A stretch of 64,000 nt of DNA. Source: Macrotis lagotis (Eukaryota > Chordata > Mammalia > Peramelemorphia > Peramelidae). The notes beneath the pieces were generated by a model. That model had not been told where the DNA came from. It searched no databases and saw only the letters and a list, made by a program, of their open reading frames with translations. How positions within the stretch are numbered: the first letter of the stretch is position 1; every line of letters begins with the position of its first letter. Of the stretch, positions 1 through 10,350 are shown piece after piece. The DNA lies in the NCBI RefSeq assembly GCF_037893015.1, contig NC_133661.1:190069838-190133837 (forward strand), written 5' to 3'. A program made the position numbers and the translations under genes.

Positions 1-1161
1 GATTTTGTGATTTTACACATACACATTATATATATATATATATATATATATATACTTAACAGAATCAGAGTAGGAATTTTTAGGTGGTTGAGGGGATCCA
101 GAGTTAAGAATTATTTGATGAACTTGACATGAGATCTGGGCCTGTGGAATTCTAGAGTTGTGGTTAATGAATCATTGAAGCTACATATGATGGTATTGAC
201 TGAGTGCACTGGAAAGTGAAGTCAAAAAGAGAATTTGAACTTGGAAAAGATTGGGCAACCTTCACACAATAAGTGTGAAGAACAGTTTTTAGGGGAGAGA
301 GAGAGAGAGTGGGGGGAGCTGCCAAGGAAGCGATTGCAACTGGAAGATAGTACTTTGGAATTTAGAACCTTTGAAGTGGCACAGTTCTGTGTGATTATTA
401 ATCGAAGTGTAACCACAACTGTGGAGTTAAAGTGGAATGTAAAGGGGTTTATTGGATCTGATGTGGTTGAGAAACAATGTCATTGGGATGATAAGTGTTA
501 CCAGTATTTACAGAGGGGATCTGTAGTGTTAAGGTTGTTGAAACTCTGGAAAAGGTCTATCAATAGTAGAAGAGCAAAAATGAACATTTGAAAATTTTTA
601 TAACTGTTACCATTTCTGTTAGCCATAGTTTGACAAAAGTTCAGTCATTTCATAAGAGACCCTATTTTGGAGTGCTAGCATTGGCCAAGACCACAATATT
701 CAGTAAGTCTGAGAAGGATTCTCAGAGCTGGGTCCAGAAAGGGTTCTCAAAGATGGATCACAGAATTACCTCAGAGACTGCCCTGTCATTGATTGCTAAT
801 TGTTGAGCTGAGCTTAGAGCTCAAAAGAGAACTATTTAAGAGAAGACTATATTGGAGGAAAAGTTTTGCTGCTGGAGAAGAATTGATGAAGGAAAAATTT
901 TGCTGTTTAGTGGAACTATTTAAGTGGGAAAGGTTCTTTCTCTACCTTTCCTTACATGGCTTTCTATAACTTGAGAGGTGGAAACCTTTCAGTACCCATA
1001 TCAGAGATTTGACCGGTAAAAGCTGTGACAAATCTCAGATATGAGGAAACTGCTTTTGGCCAAAAGAGTTGCTAACTTTCTGAGGACAGGCAAAGGAGCA
1101 TTTATGGAAAAGCTCTTCATCTCCTCAAGGTTAAGATTTCTGTTTTGCTAAAAGAGGTTCA
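1..1161. other. Unassigned AT-rich sequence
   Basis: I see no gene here. It opens with an (AT)n microsatellite at about 29-54. Open frames at 235-591 and 588-806 carry no recognisable motif, and their lengths are ordinary for this composition. An imperfect hairpin lies at 997-1043. The word GGAAAA(G/A)TTTTGCTG occurs twice, at 857-871 and 891-905. It may be an old interspersed repeat that I cannot name. Confidence 0.4.
997..1043. repeat. Imperfect inverted repeat (hairpin)
   Basis: CATATCAGAGATTTG at 997-1011 is the reverse complement of CAAATCTCAGATATG at 1029-1043 except for one position. A 17-base loop separates the arms. The sequence could be chance or part of an old hairpin element; no target-site duplication was found around it. 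Confidence 0.6.
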
Positions 1162-1299
1162 TGGGGTGGCTAGGTGGCACAGTGGCCCTGGAGTCAGGAG
1201 TACCTGAGTTCAAATCTGACCTCGGACACTTAATAATTACCTAGCTGTATGACCTTGGGCAAGCAACTTAACCCCATTGCCTTGCAAACCCCCCCCCAA
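1162..1299 (+). mobile_element. Marsupial tRNA-derived SINE (WSINE1/SINE1-like)
   Basis: The copy has the box-A-like head GGCTAGGTGGCACAG, then TTCAAATCTGACCTC, AATAATTACCTAGCTGT and the tail CCATTGCCTTGC. Relative to its sisters it lacks the stretch GATAGAGCACCG near the head. A 12-bp target duplication AAAAGAGGTTCA flanks it at 1150-1161 and 1300-1311, so both ends are well defined. Confidence 0.9.
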
Positions 1300-1589
1300 A
1301 AAAGAGGTTCACAATGTTTCAGTACTGAAGATTATTTTCCACCAGTAGGAAAACGGATCTGAGAATTTTAAATCTGGAGATTGAAGAATATGAGTGGCCC
1401 AAGCCACTAGTGGACAGGTTATTGCAAAAGCAATATCATGAAAGCTCAAAAAGTCCAGAGTTCTGAGTTTTCCTGGACACATATTCCTTTTCCTTAATGC
1501 TATGATTTTATAAATGCATCACCACTTTTTCCCACAGATGTTGCTGTATGTTGCTGGGAGACTGCCTTCAGCTTATGAGCAGAATATAT

Positions 1590-1800
1590 AGTGTGCTCAT
1601 TCTAGTGTCAGGAAGACTCAAATACTGCCTCAGAAACTTACTAAATGTGTGACTCTAGGCAAGGTTTTTAACTTCTTTTTACCACAGTTTCTTCCACTGA
1701 AATGGTAATAATAAAAGCACATCTCCAAGGGTTGTTGTGATAATAAAATGAGATAATTTTTATAAAAATGTTTATCAGTGCCTGATATATAGTAGGCACT
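1590..1800 (+). repeat. MIR-family SINE remnant
   Basis: A degraded MIR/CORE layout is visible in order: TGTCAGGAAGACTCAAAT, ACTAAATGTGTGACTCTAGGC, the CAGTTTCTTCCACTGAAATGG core and the tail GGGTTGTTGTGATAATAAAATGAG followed by CCTGATATATAGTAGGCAC. Both ends are approximate. Confidence 0.75.
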
Positions 1801-2162
1801 ATTAAAATATTATCATAAGATTATTATTAATTATTCTTGACTTGTTTTCTGTTTGGCAAATGTTTTTTATTATTAATATAGTCATGTTGACTGATTTTTT
1901 AAATAGTTGCATCTCAGGAGATCCAGTTATGAGTAAGAATAAAAGGCATAGACCTCCCCAATCAGTGTTGTCCCTAGCATCCTGAGAGTTATAACAACAG
2001 AGGATGTGAGTACCCTCAATGGGGACTCCCAACTTGACAGCATGAAAGTAGTGTTGAACAAGTAAGCCAACCCAGGAAGAATAGATAGAGAATAAGGGGC
2101 TTGAAGAACCATGCCCACATGCCCCACTTGTATGTGTGTCATTTTCTCCTCACAATGCTGTA

Positions 2163-2167
<5 letters not shown>

Positions 2168-2222
<55 letters not shown>

Positions 2223-2330
2223 GAGAGAGGAGATAGTAGATAGACAGATAGATAATTGATAGATACATATATAGATTGATAGATACATATATAGATATAG
2301 ATCTATAGATATATATATATATATGCAGAT
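2168..2330. repeat. Compound microsatellite (AT)n (AG)n (GATA)n
   Basis: A run of AT, then AG, then GATA/ACAT-type repeats, ending with more AT. The long antisense reading frames over it are only IY/SL low-complexity translations and are not genes. Confidence 0.95.
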
Positions 2331-2759
2331 TATCCCAGGTTTACATATGAGAAAGAAGAAGCTCAGACAGTTTAGTGGAATTACAATAAATATGGCTAAA
2401 ATGAAAACATTCACTTCATCCTCCTTTTCCTTCCCACATTCTGCTCTGGTTCATTGCCCCGTCTTTTTGTTCCAGATCTTTTTCCTATATCTCAGTCAAA
2501 GATCTGTTCTTGTCCAGTTCTTTCAGAAAAAATTGGAAAAAATAGTATAGGAGATCAAAATATGTATTATAAACAGTGCTCAATGGCAGTACCCTCCAAG
2601 CTTCATGTAGCCATAGGATAAAAGGTGATTATTTTGCTGTGAAACGATGAGACAACACTGGGTTTCCATATGGTGAACTGCTACACTATTAACAAATTAT
2701 TGTTGAACTGAATTCTAGAAGATTACTATTATTCAAAATAATTTAGTTTCTCCCTTCAT

Positions 2760-2772
2760 TCTCTTTCTAAAG
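2760..2772 (+). promoter_or_regulatory. Probable 3' splice acceptor of OR-A
   Basis: A pyrimidine-rich run ending TCTTTCTAAAG lies just upstream of OR-A. Cutting after 2772 leaves 29 bases (starting GTTGCTACAG) before the ATG at 2802. The other three OR loci have an acceptor at the same spacing, and their leaders begin with similar GTTACT/GTAACT/GTAACA sequence. OR coding exons are commonly spliced to upstream non-coding exons; the donor exon is not identified here. Confidence 0.6.
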
Positions 2773-2801
2773 GTTGCTACAGATACAGTGTTGCTAAGAC
2801 A

Positions 2802-3740
2802 ATGACCGGAGGGAATCATACTGTTGTGTCTGAGTTTGTATTCCTGGGACTCTCTAATTCTTGGTATATCCAGCTTTTCCTCTTTGTTCTGTCCTCTATA
2901 ATCTATGTGGCAAGCTTGTTAGGAAACTTCCTCATTGTGATTACAGTGACTTCTGACCCTCACTTACACTCTCCCATGTACTTCTTACTGGCCAACCTCT
3001 CCTTTATTGATCTGGGAGTTTCCTCAATCACTACCCCCAAGATGATATATGACTTTTTCAAAAAGCGTAAAGTCATTTCATTTTCTGGCTGCATCATTCA
3101 GATATTCTTTATTCACTTGATTGGTGGTGTTGAGATGGTGCTGCTTATCGCCATGGCCTTTGACAGATATGTTGCCATATGTAAACCTCTCCATTATCTG
3201 ACTATTATGAATCCAAGAATGTGCACTGCAATTCTATTGACTGCTTGGACCATTGGCTTCTTCCATTCAGTAGTTCAAATGGCTTTTATTGTTAATCTAC
3301 CATTTTGTGGCCCTAATGAATTGGACAGCTTTTACTGTGACCTTCCTCAGTTCATCAAACTTGCCTGCACAAACACATATAAACTGGAATTCATGATCAC
3401 TGCCAACAGTGGCTTCATTTCCTTGGGCTCCTTCTGCATCTTGATCATCTCCTACATTTTTATCCTAGTCACTGTTCGAAAGCATTCTTCAGGTGGTTCT
3501 TCCAAGGCTCTCTCTACTCTGTCAGCTCATATCACTGTTGTGGTTCTCTTTTTTGGTCCATTAATCTTTGTTTATACATGGCCATACCCCACATCACATG
3601 TGGATAAATTTCTTGCCATTTTTGATGCAGTTCTTACTCCTTTTATGAATCCAGTCATCTATACATTCAGGAACAAAGAGATGAAGGTGGCAATGAAGAG
3701 ATTATGCAGACAGATTGGGAGTTTTAGGAAAATATCTTAG
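2802..3740 (+). CDS. Olfactory receptor, OR4F-like, intact (OR-A)
   Basis: A seven-transmembrane odorant receptor (class A GPCR, OR family 4), expected in the cilia of olfactory neurons and coupled to Golf/adenylyl cyclase (family knowledge). The 312-aa single exon is open from the ATG. Visible marks: N-glycosylation site NHT at residues 5-7; GN of TM1 at 41-42; [13 protein letters not shown] from 55; Cys97 and Cys179 for the conserved disulfide, with Cys169 and Cys189 in the same loop; [10 protein letters not shown] at 118-127 (end of TM3); SY at 217-218; KALSTLSAH at 235-243 (TM6); NPVIY at 283-287 and RNKEM at 290-294 (TM7 and tail). The recalled human OR4F proteins match along the whole length. 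It is closest in this window to pseudogene OR-D. An acceptor 29 bases upstream and AATAAA at 3911-3916 fit a simple transcript. Ligand unknown. The exact orthologue within OR4F is uncertain. Confidence 0.96.
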   Translation: MTGGNHTVVSEFVFLGLSNSWYIQLFLFVLSSIIYVASLLGNFLIVITVTSDPHLHSPMYFLLANLSFIDLGVSSITTPKMIYDFFKKRKVISFSGCIIQIFFIHLIGGVEMVLLIAMAFDRYVAICKPLHYLTIMNPRMCTAILLTAWTIGFFHSVVQMAFIVNLPFCGPNELDSFYCDLPQFIKLACTNTYKLEFMITANSGFISLGSFCILIISYIFILVTVRKHSSGGSSKALSTLSAHITVVVLFFGPLIFVYTWPYPTSHVDKFLAIFDAVLTPFMNPVIYTFRNKEMKVAMKRLCRQIGSFRKIS

Positions 3741-4143
3741 ATAACTTTATTACATGAACTTAGAAGAAACAAGGAAGTCTTATGAAAGAGCTTAGTTACA
3801 GAAGGCTAGTATTTGAAGTTTGAAGTCCTCGAGAGGCTTCCAACTCATAACAGTGGTATGGAACTGGGAGAAATACTCATGCTGGGGATTTAAAATTTAG
3901 AAGTTAACTAAATAAAGGTCATAATCAAAACCCTTAAGTGAAGAAAGCCAACAAGTTAATTATAGAAACAGAGAAAAAAAGATCAGAAAGTGAGAAAATG
4001 CTTTGTTGAAGAAGGTTTCAAAAAAGTGGCATTGGTTATCAGTTTCAAGCATTGCAAGAGGAAGGGAGAATTTAATTTTTAATCTTTTCTCAAAAACCAT
4101 AGAATATTATCATAGAATTATTCATCCTTAGAAATTACTATTT
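3741..4143 (+). other. OR-A 3' flank with candidate poly(A) signal
   Basis: Unique-looking sequence after the OR-A stop. AATAAA at 3911-3916, about 170 bases past the stop, is the best candidate cleavage signal. No other feature is visible up to the SINE at 4144. Confidence 0.5.
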
Positions 4144-4295
4144 TTTTTTAGTTTTTGCTAGGCAATGGGGTTAAGTGGCTTGCCCAAGGCCACACAGCTA
4201 GGTAATTATTAAGTGTCTGTCTGAGGCCAGATTTGAACTCAGGTACTCCTGACTCCAGGTCCAGTGCTCTATCCACTGCATCACCTAGCCTCCCC
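4144..4295 (-). mobile_element. Marsupial tRNA-derived SINE (WSINE1/SINE1-like)
   Basis: Antisense copy with GGCAATGGGGTTAAGTGGC, CACACAGCTAGGTAATTATT and TCACCTAGCCTCCCC. The target duplication TAGAAATTACTATTT occurs at 4129-4143 and 4296-4310, so this is a clean insertion. Confidence 0.92.
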
Positions 4296-4559
4296 TAGAA
4301 ATTACTATTTGTTCAATAAAGAATAAACATGATTCCTTACTCATTTTTGTTTCCATTTAGAAGAATTTAACTCTATTCTTTAAAGTTGAAATATAACTAC
4401 CATGAGTATTGCATATTGGTATTTTCTAAAGATCTTATTATTGGTTTTGAACTCCTGAAATTATATTTTGGTTTGCCTAATTCTGAGTTTGCTTAGTTTT
4501 TGATATGTCCTCTTTTTCTTCTATGTTTATCTATAAAATCATTTACTTCCCACTGACAT

Positions 4560-4893
4560 TCCACATTGTCCTTGGTGATCTCTGGTTGAGAGGTTTGAAA
4601 CTCCTACAGTTGTCATAAACCCAAGCACCCCCCAGAGACCCAAGCATCTTGCTGTCTATTCCTGGAAGACTGGAGAGCTTTCATCCCAGTGCACTGTGGC
4701 TGTGGGTACAATGTGACCCATTCCAGTGGAACAGAGCCTTCCAGCAGATCTTCCCTTGAGGCTGGAAAATTGTTTCACTCAATTTTTCTGTGGGTTCTGA
4801 CACTATAGAATTTGGTTAGACATAATTTTAAGGGATTTGGATTGTGCTGGAGAAGAGTTTCTGGGAATTCCTGTCTCCACACCACCATCTTGG
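4560..4893 (-). mobile_element. L1 5' end only (antisense)
   Basis: Read on the minus strand it starts GTGGAGCCAAGATGGTGG, the hallmark beginning of mammalian L1 5' UTRs. It continues AGAAACTCTTCTCC and into a GC-richer leader with ACTGGGATGAAAGC and CCAGTCTTCCAGG. No ORF1 or ORF2 sequence follows on the minus strand (toward 4300). Most broken L1s keep the 3' end, so a 5'-only piece points to later deletion or rearrangement. The family call is from memory. Confidence 0.55.
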
Positions 4894-5219
4894 CTCCACT
4901 ACCACCACCACTCCCCCCTTATCATTTCTAACTAGGATTCATTGCCTTCATTGCTGGCCTGTATGCAGAGTTTTCTTTTCTTTCCCACATTCCTCTATTC
5001 CATCTGGTCAAGAAAGGTCTTTCTATATTGTTTGTAATCTGAAAGTATCACACTCCACTTTTTAACTCTTCAAGCAAATCTTTGAATTGTTAATCATAAC
5101 AAGATTCTCAACTGTTGTCAAGACTCCCCTCATTAACTCATTTTGGAAATGTCTATAAAGATCAATTTATTCTGGTTCTCAGTCAACACTTGAATACCTC
5201 TATACTGTCTCTGACAAAT

Positions 5220-5600
5220 GACCATTCAGAATACACTTGAAAACTTTCCAGATTAAGGAATTACTACTACCCCTAACATATCCTATCCTTTTGTATAGTT
5301 CTAATCTTTCGATATAAGCATTTCCTACTGAAATCTATTTCTCTCTAAATTATATTCAGTTAGTCCTACTTTTGTCTTCTATGCCAATATAGGGCATAAT
5401 CACTCTTTCACTAGCAAAGAGTTGGTTCATAATAAATTCTTATTTATTGATCAAATGACATGTTAGCACTACTTCACCATTCTGTCTCCCTCCTCTAGAC
5501 ATTTTATGATTTGTCAACCTTCCTTTTAAAATATAGTATATAGCACCAGTCAAAATTCTCTAGATAAGGTTTGAAAAGCACAGGGTATGCTGAAGCCAAT
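5220..5600 (-). repeat. L3/CR1-type LINE remnant (antisense, weak)
   Basis: The stretch 5490-5600, reverse complemented, follows the CR1/L3 text '...TCAGACCATATCTGGAGTATTGTG...GTGCCACATTTTAGGAAGGACATTGACAAACTGGAG' in degraded form, ending with TCTAGAGGAGGGAG. The left part (5220-5490) is less certain. Confidence 0.4.
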
Positions 5601-5990
5601 ATGTCCATTGACCCATTCCTCTGGTTTAAGGATCAGAAACCATGGGTTCATATCTTATCCTTTTATGAGTTTAGGATAAGTAATCAAATATTTCTTGATT
5701 TTAATGATGGGAGATTGGACTTGATGGCTTTGGAGGCCCCTACCATCTCATATAATCTCTTCGTAGGAATTACATAATTCTCATGTCACATTGACCTTCC
5801 ATTTAACTGAGATCTCCAAGATTTTTTCCCAAATGAATTTCTATTAGGCAAGATTTCACTCATACTGACATAGTACAACTGATTGATGGACTCTATTTAA
5901 TATATTAGCATATATATAATATTAGCATATATATTATATACTAGCAATAGGAATGTAATCTGGAAGCTCATTGCAGAGTTCCCAGAGAAA
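5601..5990. other. Possible THER1/MIR-like tail, otherwise unassigned
   Basis: GGGAGATTGGACTTGATGG and CCTACCATCTCATATAATC at about 5706-5760 resemble the 'TTGGACTAGATGACCTC..CCTTCCAGCTCTAAATCTATG' tail of THER1-type SINEs. The remainder holds only AT-rich sequence. Confidence 0.3.
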
Positions 5991-5999
5991 TAGGGGGAG

Positions 6000-6320
6000 A
6001 GGAAATAAGATCTTAAACTCTATAGTAGTGGGAATAGAGAGACAGGGACAAAATATGAAAGATATTAGATAGTTAAAATCAACAGAACTTGGTGTTTGCT
6101 TTTATTTTAGGGGCAATGGACTGGGGAGTATGAAAGTTCATTCAAACTCTTAGTCTGTATAATGAGAAAAAAGAATGTTATTATTAAAACTGTCAAACTC
6201 AGAATAAGTAACAAATTTTAGAGAAAAGAAATTAATCTTGAAATTGACATGAGATCAAGAAGAGAGAAAGTAGACAGTGTGACTTTTCCAGAATTGAATA
6301 TTGGAGAGATGAATATTACA
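6000..6320 (+). repeat. Fragment of long non-coding interspersed repeat family (unassigned)
   Basis: Weak similarity to the repeat family described at 15600-17370, in its distal part. No coding potential. Ends are approximate. Confidence 0.3.
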
Positions 6321-6599
6321 AGAAAAAGATGATAATGAAGTATTCTATGGTTCCAAAACAAAGATCACTGAATTGGCTTAACAAAAAATTCAAGCTGTTA
6401 AATTAAACAAATGAAACTAAATGGAGGCATCACTTAGAGAGCAAAGCTCTGACTTTTCTTTCCCTTGGAGATATTTAGGTCAAGAGCAAGACCTAAACCT
6501 GCACTGAATGTACCAAAAAGTTTTTTATTAATTTATTTGTAAGTGCCAGAGATTTAACAGTTTTGTGCTGTTCAAATAAAAAAAAGATGAGTTGGAAGA

Positions 6600-6844
6600 A
6601 AGTATATTTGTCAAATGACCCAAAGCTGGGAGGGATATCTAATATACTGACTGATAAAAGTAGGAACTAAGAAATCCCTGAAAGCCTAGAGGGATGTCTT
6701 ATCTAATAGGATGAAATTTAATGAGAATAAATGCATAATCATAGGAATTTGTTAAAGAAGACAACTTTAAATAAAACAGTCTATATGATAAAGCAGATCT
6801 TATGACCTTCTTGGACTTTAGGCTCAAAATAAATCAAGAACCAG

Positions 6845-6897
<53 letters not shown>

Positions 6898-7440
6898 CTT
6901 CTAATGTTACTCATGATCGCCTAGTAACCAAAATGAAGGCTGTGATAGTCTTGTATTCCATTTTGGCCAGATAATATCTCTAGCACTGCATTTACATTTG
7001 GATGCCATGCTTTAGAAAAAAATATTGATAGAATAGAGAATCTATAAGAGGGCAACTAAGTTATTGGGAAGACATGTCATATGAGGAGGGGTTAAAGGAA
7101 TTTGGGAGGATTAACATGGAGGAGATAAAAATTACAGTGAATAGGATAACTGTCATTAAGTAGGGCATCATATAGATTAAAATTTTCTGCTTGTCCTCAG
7201 GGGCTACAATTAGGTGGAATAGTTTGTAAACCTAAGTTCAATGCAAGGAAGAACTTCATGATTACAACTGCCCAAAAATGGAGCTGCATCAGAAGATAGT
7301 AGTTTCTTTTTTGGAGTTTCCAAACTTTGACTGGATAACCACAACCTAGTATCATCAAAGAGAGAATTCTCTATTAAGTATTGACTGAATGAATTAGTCT
7401 CAGGTCTTTCCAGCTATTCAGGACAGGAAAGATTGATGTT
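6600..7440 (+). mobile_element. L3/CR1-type LINE 3' end with internal (AC)n
   Basis: Ordered landmarks of the CR1/L3 3' region are visible: ACCCAAAGCTGGGAGGGAT, GGATGAAATTTAATGAGAATAAATG, GGCAACTAAGTTATTGGGAAG, ATGTCATATGAGGAGGGGTTAAAGG, AATGCAAGGAAGAACTTCATG and GACTGGATAACCACAACC. An (AC)n microsatellite at 6847-6895 sits in the middle, replacing or interrupting LINE sequence. The copy is old and non-coding. Confidence 0.7.
6847..6895. repeat. (AC)n microsatellite
   Basis: An uninterrupted AC dinucleotide run of about 48 bases inside the L3/CR1 remnant. Confidence 0.95.
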
Positions 7441-8719
7441 TCCAGTCCTTTTCTGACTATTGTTGCTTTCATGCCTTCTTGTCAATCAGATATGTTGCAT
7501 GCTTATTTTTTTTCCTAATCATTAAGAATTATGTAGAGGAAATAAGGATCAGTTTGACTTGAACAACCTTCAATAGGAAGCACCTTCTGCATTCTAGATT
7601 AAGGCAGTTTACACATACTCTTTTGCTGATTATTTTGTGTGTGTTAGAGTGATAGCAATGTTGCATTCATTGGGAAGCATTCATTGTGGAGAGGATTAAT
7701 TTGACTTTGGCACATTACAAAGTGTTATGCTTCACAAAAATTCTATTTAGATGTCTCATTGTGGTATGGAGGCAACTGATTTTTTTAAAAGGCTAGAAAG
7801 GTTTTGAAAAGGGTCTGGCAATAGATAGTGTGTCTATTATCTGGGAGTTATATTAATTCAAGAAAGGCTCAATTTTGATATGGTGGTCATCTGATTCTAA
7901 TAAAAAGATAACAAAAAATTGGGATATTATTCCTTTGAGACTTGGGAGACAGAGAGGTTCTGGTTGACATTAGTGAAAGAAATACTCACATCAACAACAC
8001 TGTAGATGCTTTGTAGTATTGAATCACTGTTTTCAAGTAAAGTCAAGTCAAGTCAAATCCAAAAAGCTTATGGTAGTTTATGTTAGAAGTGACTTGGGAG
8101 CTTTTGAAGATATATAGAAATTTTAGAGGATTTTGTCAATATTTAACAATAAATACATCAGAAAACTTAAATACTGTATTGCTTAATTAAAGGCAACAAA
8201 AAAGAAATATGCATAATGGAATATAGAAAAGAAAAGGATACTTGAATTCGAGATTCTCTTAATTGGCAAAACTTAAAATGTTAAAATGATACAAGAGATT
8301 AAAACAGTGCAAAGAACAAAATAAAGAAATCAACTTCAATCAAAGACTTTAATAAAAGGACTTGAAAAATAAAGAAACAAGGGACAATATAGTTTTCCTT
8401 AAAAAAAGGAGGATGTGAAAAATTTCTGATGACCTAGTTTTGCTATATGAAGTCCCACACAATAAAAATACAAGTGGAATCAAATGAGAAACAGAAAACT
8501 TAAATACCATTCATAAAGGAAATGATCATAGTTATGTCAAGAGGAGGACAGGAAACTTAGAAAATTGGCTCTATTGGCTTTAAAGTTTCATAGGTTTTCA
8601 TGAATTACTGGGATCATAGGATGTAAGGGTTAGATAATTCAAATCCAGGTCATCTTTCTTTATGTCCAGTAGTTTCTCTACTTCAAATTAGCAAGGCACT
8701 TTACTAGCTTTCTCTACAT
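7441..8719. other. Unassigned intergenic sequence
   Basis: AT-rich sequence with no open frame of interest and no repeat I can name with confidence. GTCAAGTCAAGTCAAATC near 8042 is a short tandem word. Confidence 0.4.
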
Positions 8720-10350
8720 TGTAAATTAAATTCCATCATTTTATTTTATTTTTAATTATATTTTAGTTTTGACCTGTCTCCCTCCTTTCCCATCCTGCAC
8801 TGGAGAAGGCCACTATTTCTCATAAACACATATGCACAAATACATATATATCTATGATCTATCTAAGCATACTAGGCAAATTTCTTTTTATCAATTCTTT
8901 CTCTGGAGGTAGATAGCATCTTCATTGGTCCTTTTGTGGTTGATTTGAGTATTAGTAATATTCAAAATAACTTAAACATTCTCAATTGTTCTTTAAATTA
9001 TATTGCTGTTAACTATATACAATAATTTCTTGTTTCTGCTCATTTCACTCTTTGTTATTTCATAAATTCTTCTCTTAACCAAAAATCTGATAGGTAATAT
9101 GCACTATGTTCTTTCAGTTTTTCTTATGATATCTCCCTTTATATCTAAGTCATGTATACATTTTGAATTTATCTTGGTATCTGGTATAAGATATTGTTAT
9201 AAACCCAATTTTTGCTAGACTCCTTTTTAGTTTTCCCAACACGTTTTTAAATATTTGCATATCCCAAAAGTTTAAACTCTTACATTTGTCAAGCACAAGT
9301 TTACTATAATCATTTACTACTTTGTATTTTATGTCTATTCCGTATCACTGAGCTATGTTTCTGTTTTTTTAGCCAGTACCTAACAGTTTTGATAATTACT
9401 ACCTTGCAATAAAATTTAAGATCTGGTACTGCTATTAATTCTTTTAATATTCTTGACTCACCTTCTAGATGAGCATCTTTTTTTCTAGTTCAACAAAATT
9501 TAATTTTAGTTGAGATGGCATTGAATAAGTAGATTAGCTTAGGTAGAATTGTCATTTTTAAATATTGACTGTCCACCCATAAGCAATTTGTATTTCTACA
9601 TTAATTTATATCTGAAATTTTATTTAAAGTGTTTTATAGTTATGTTCCTGTAGTTCCTTGGTTTGTCTTGGCAGGCACAGTCTCAGGTATTTTATACTGT
9701 CTATAAATATTTTAAATGTGGTGTCTCATTCTCTCTTCTTGCAGTGTTTTAGTGGAAATTCATAGAGAATATTGATAATTTATATGGTTTATTTTATAGA
9801 CTATGATTTTGCTAAAATTATTGTTGAATTTGACAAAATCTTTAGTTGACTCTCTAGGATTTTGCAAATATATCATCATATCATTTGCAAAAAGAAATGG
9901 TTTTATTACCTCATTGTCCAATCTAATTCCTTCAAGTTCTTTTTATTTTACTATTGCTATCACTAGAATATCTAATGTAATATTGAATGATATTGTTTGC
10001 CAACAGCCTAATTAATTCATACCTAATTTTACTGGGAAGGTTTCTGGCTTACAATTGATTGGAGCAGTTTTAAATAGATATTACCTTTCATTTTAAGGAA
10101 GATTCCATTTAATCCCATGCTTTCTAGCATTTTAAATAAGAATGGATGTTGACTTTTGTCAAAAGTTCTTTCACATCTATTGAGATAATCATATGAGTTA
10201 TGATGCTTTTGTTGTTCATATGGTAAATTATGCTGAAATTTTTCCTAATATTGAACTAGCCCTGTATTCCTGGCATAATTCACACCTAGTCATAGTGAAT
10301 GATCATTTTGTTATAGAGTTGTAATTTTGATTAAATTTTTGCATTAATAT
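8720..10350 (-). mobile_element. L1 fragment, ORF2 region (antisense)
   Basis: Read on the minus strand, 10080-10310 runs parallel to the sense L1 at 21770-22000. Shared landmarks: GAATACAGGGCTAGTTCAATATTAGG, then the block TCATATGATTATCTCAATAGATG, then CTTTTGACAAAAGTCAACATCC. The rest continues down the reverse transcriptase and C-terminal region toward 8720, full of stops. It is clearly older and more diverged than the copy at 17496. The left end is unclear and may include 3' UTR. Confidence 0.75.

Noticed and set aside
235-806. Two plus-strand frames of 118 and 72 codons
   Set aside because: No domain or motif, no splice context, and no second line of evidence.
1162-1299. tRNA gene call from the SINE heads
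   Set aside because: The heads are tRNA-derived but do not fold as a complete tRNA; they are SINE promoters.
1927-2414. Antisense frames of 91-113 codons
   Set aside because: They are Ile/Tyr and Ser/Leu translations of the AT and AG microsatellites at 2168-2330.
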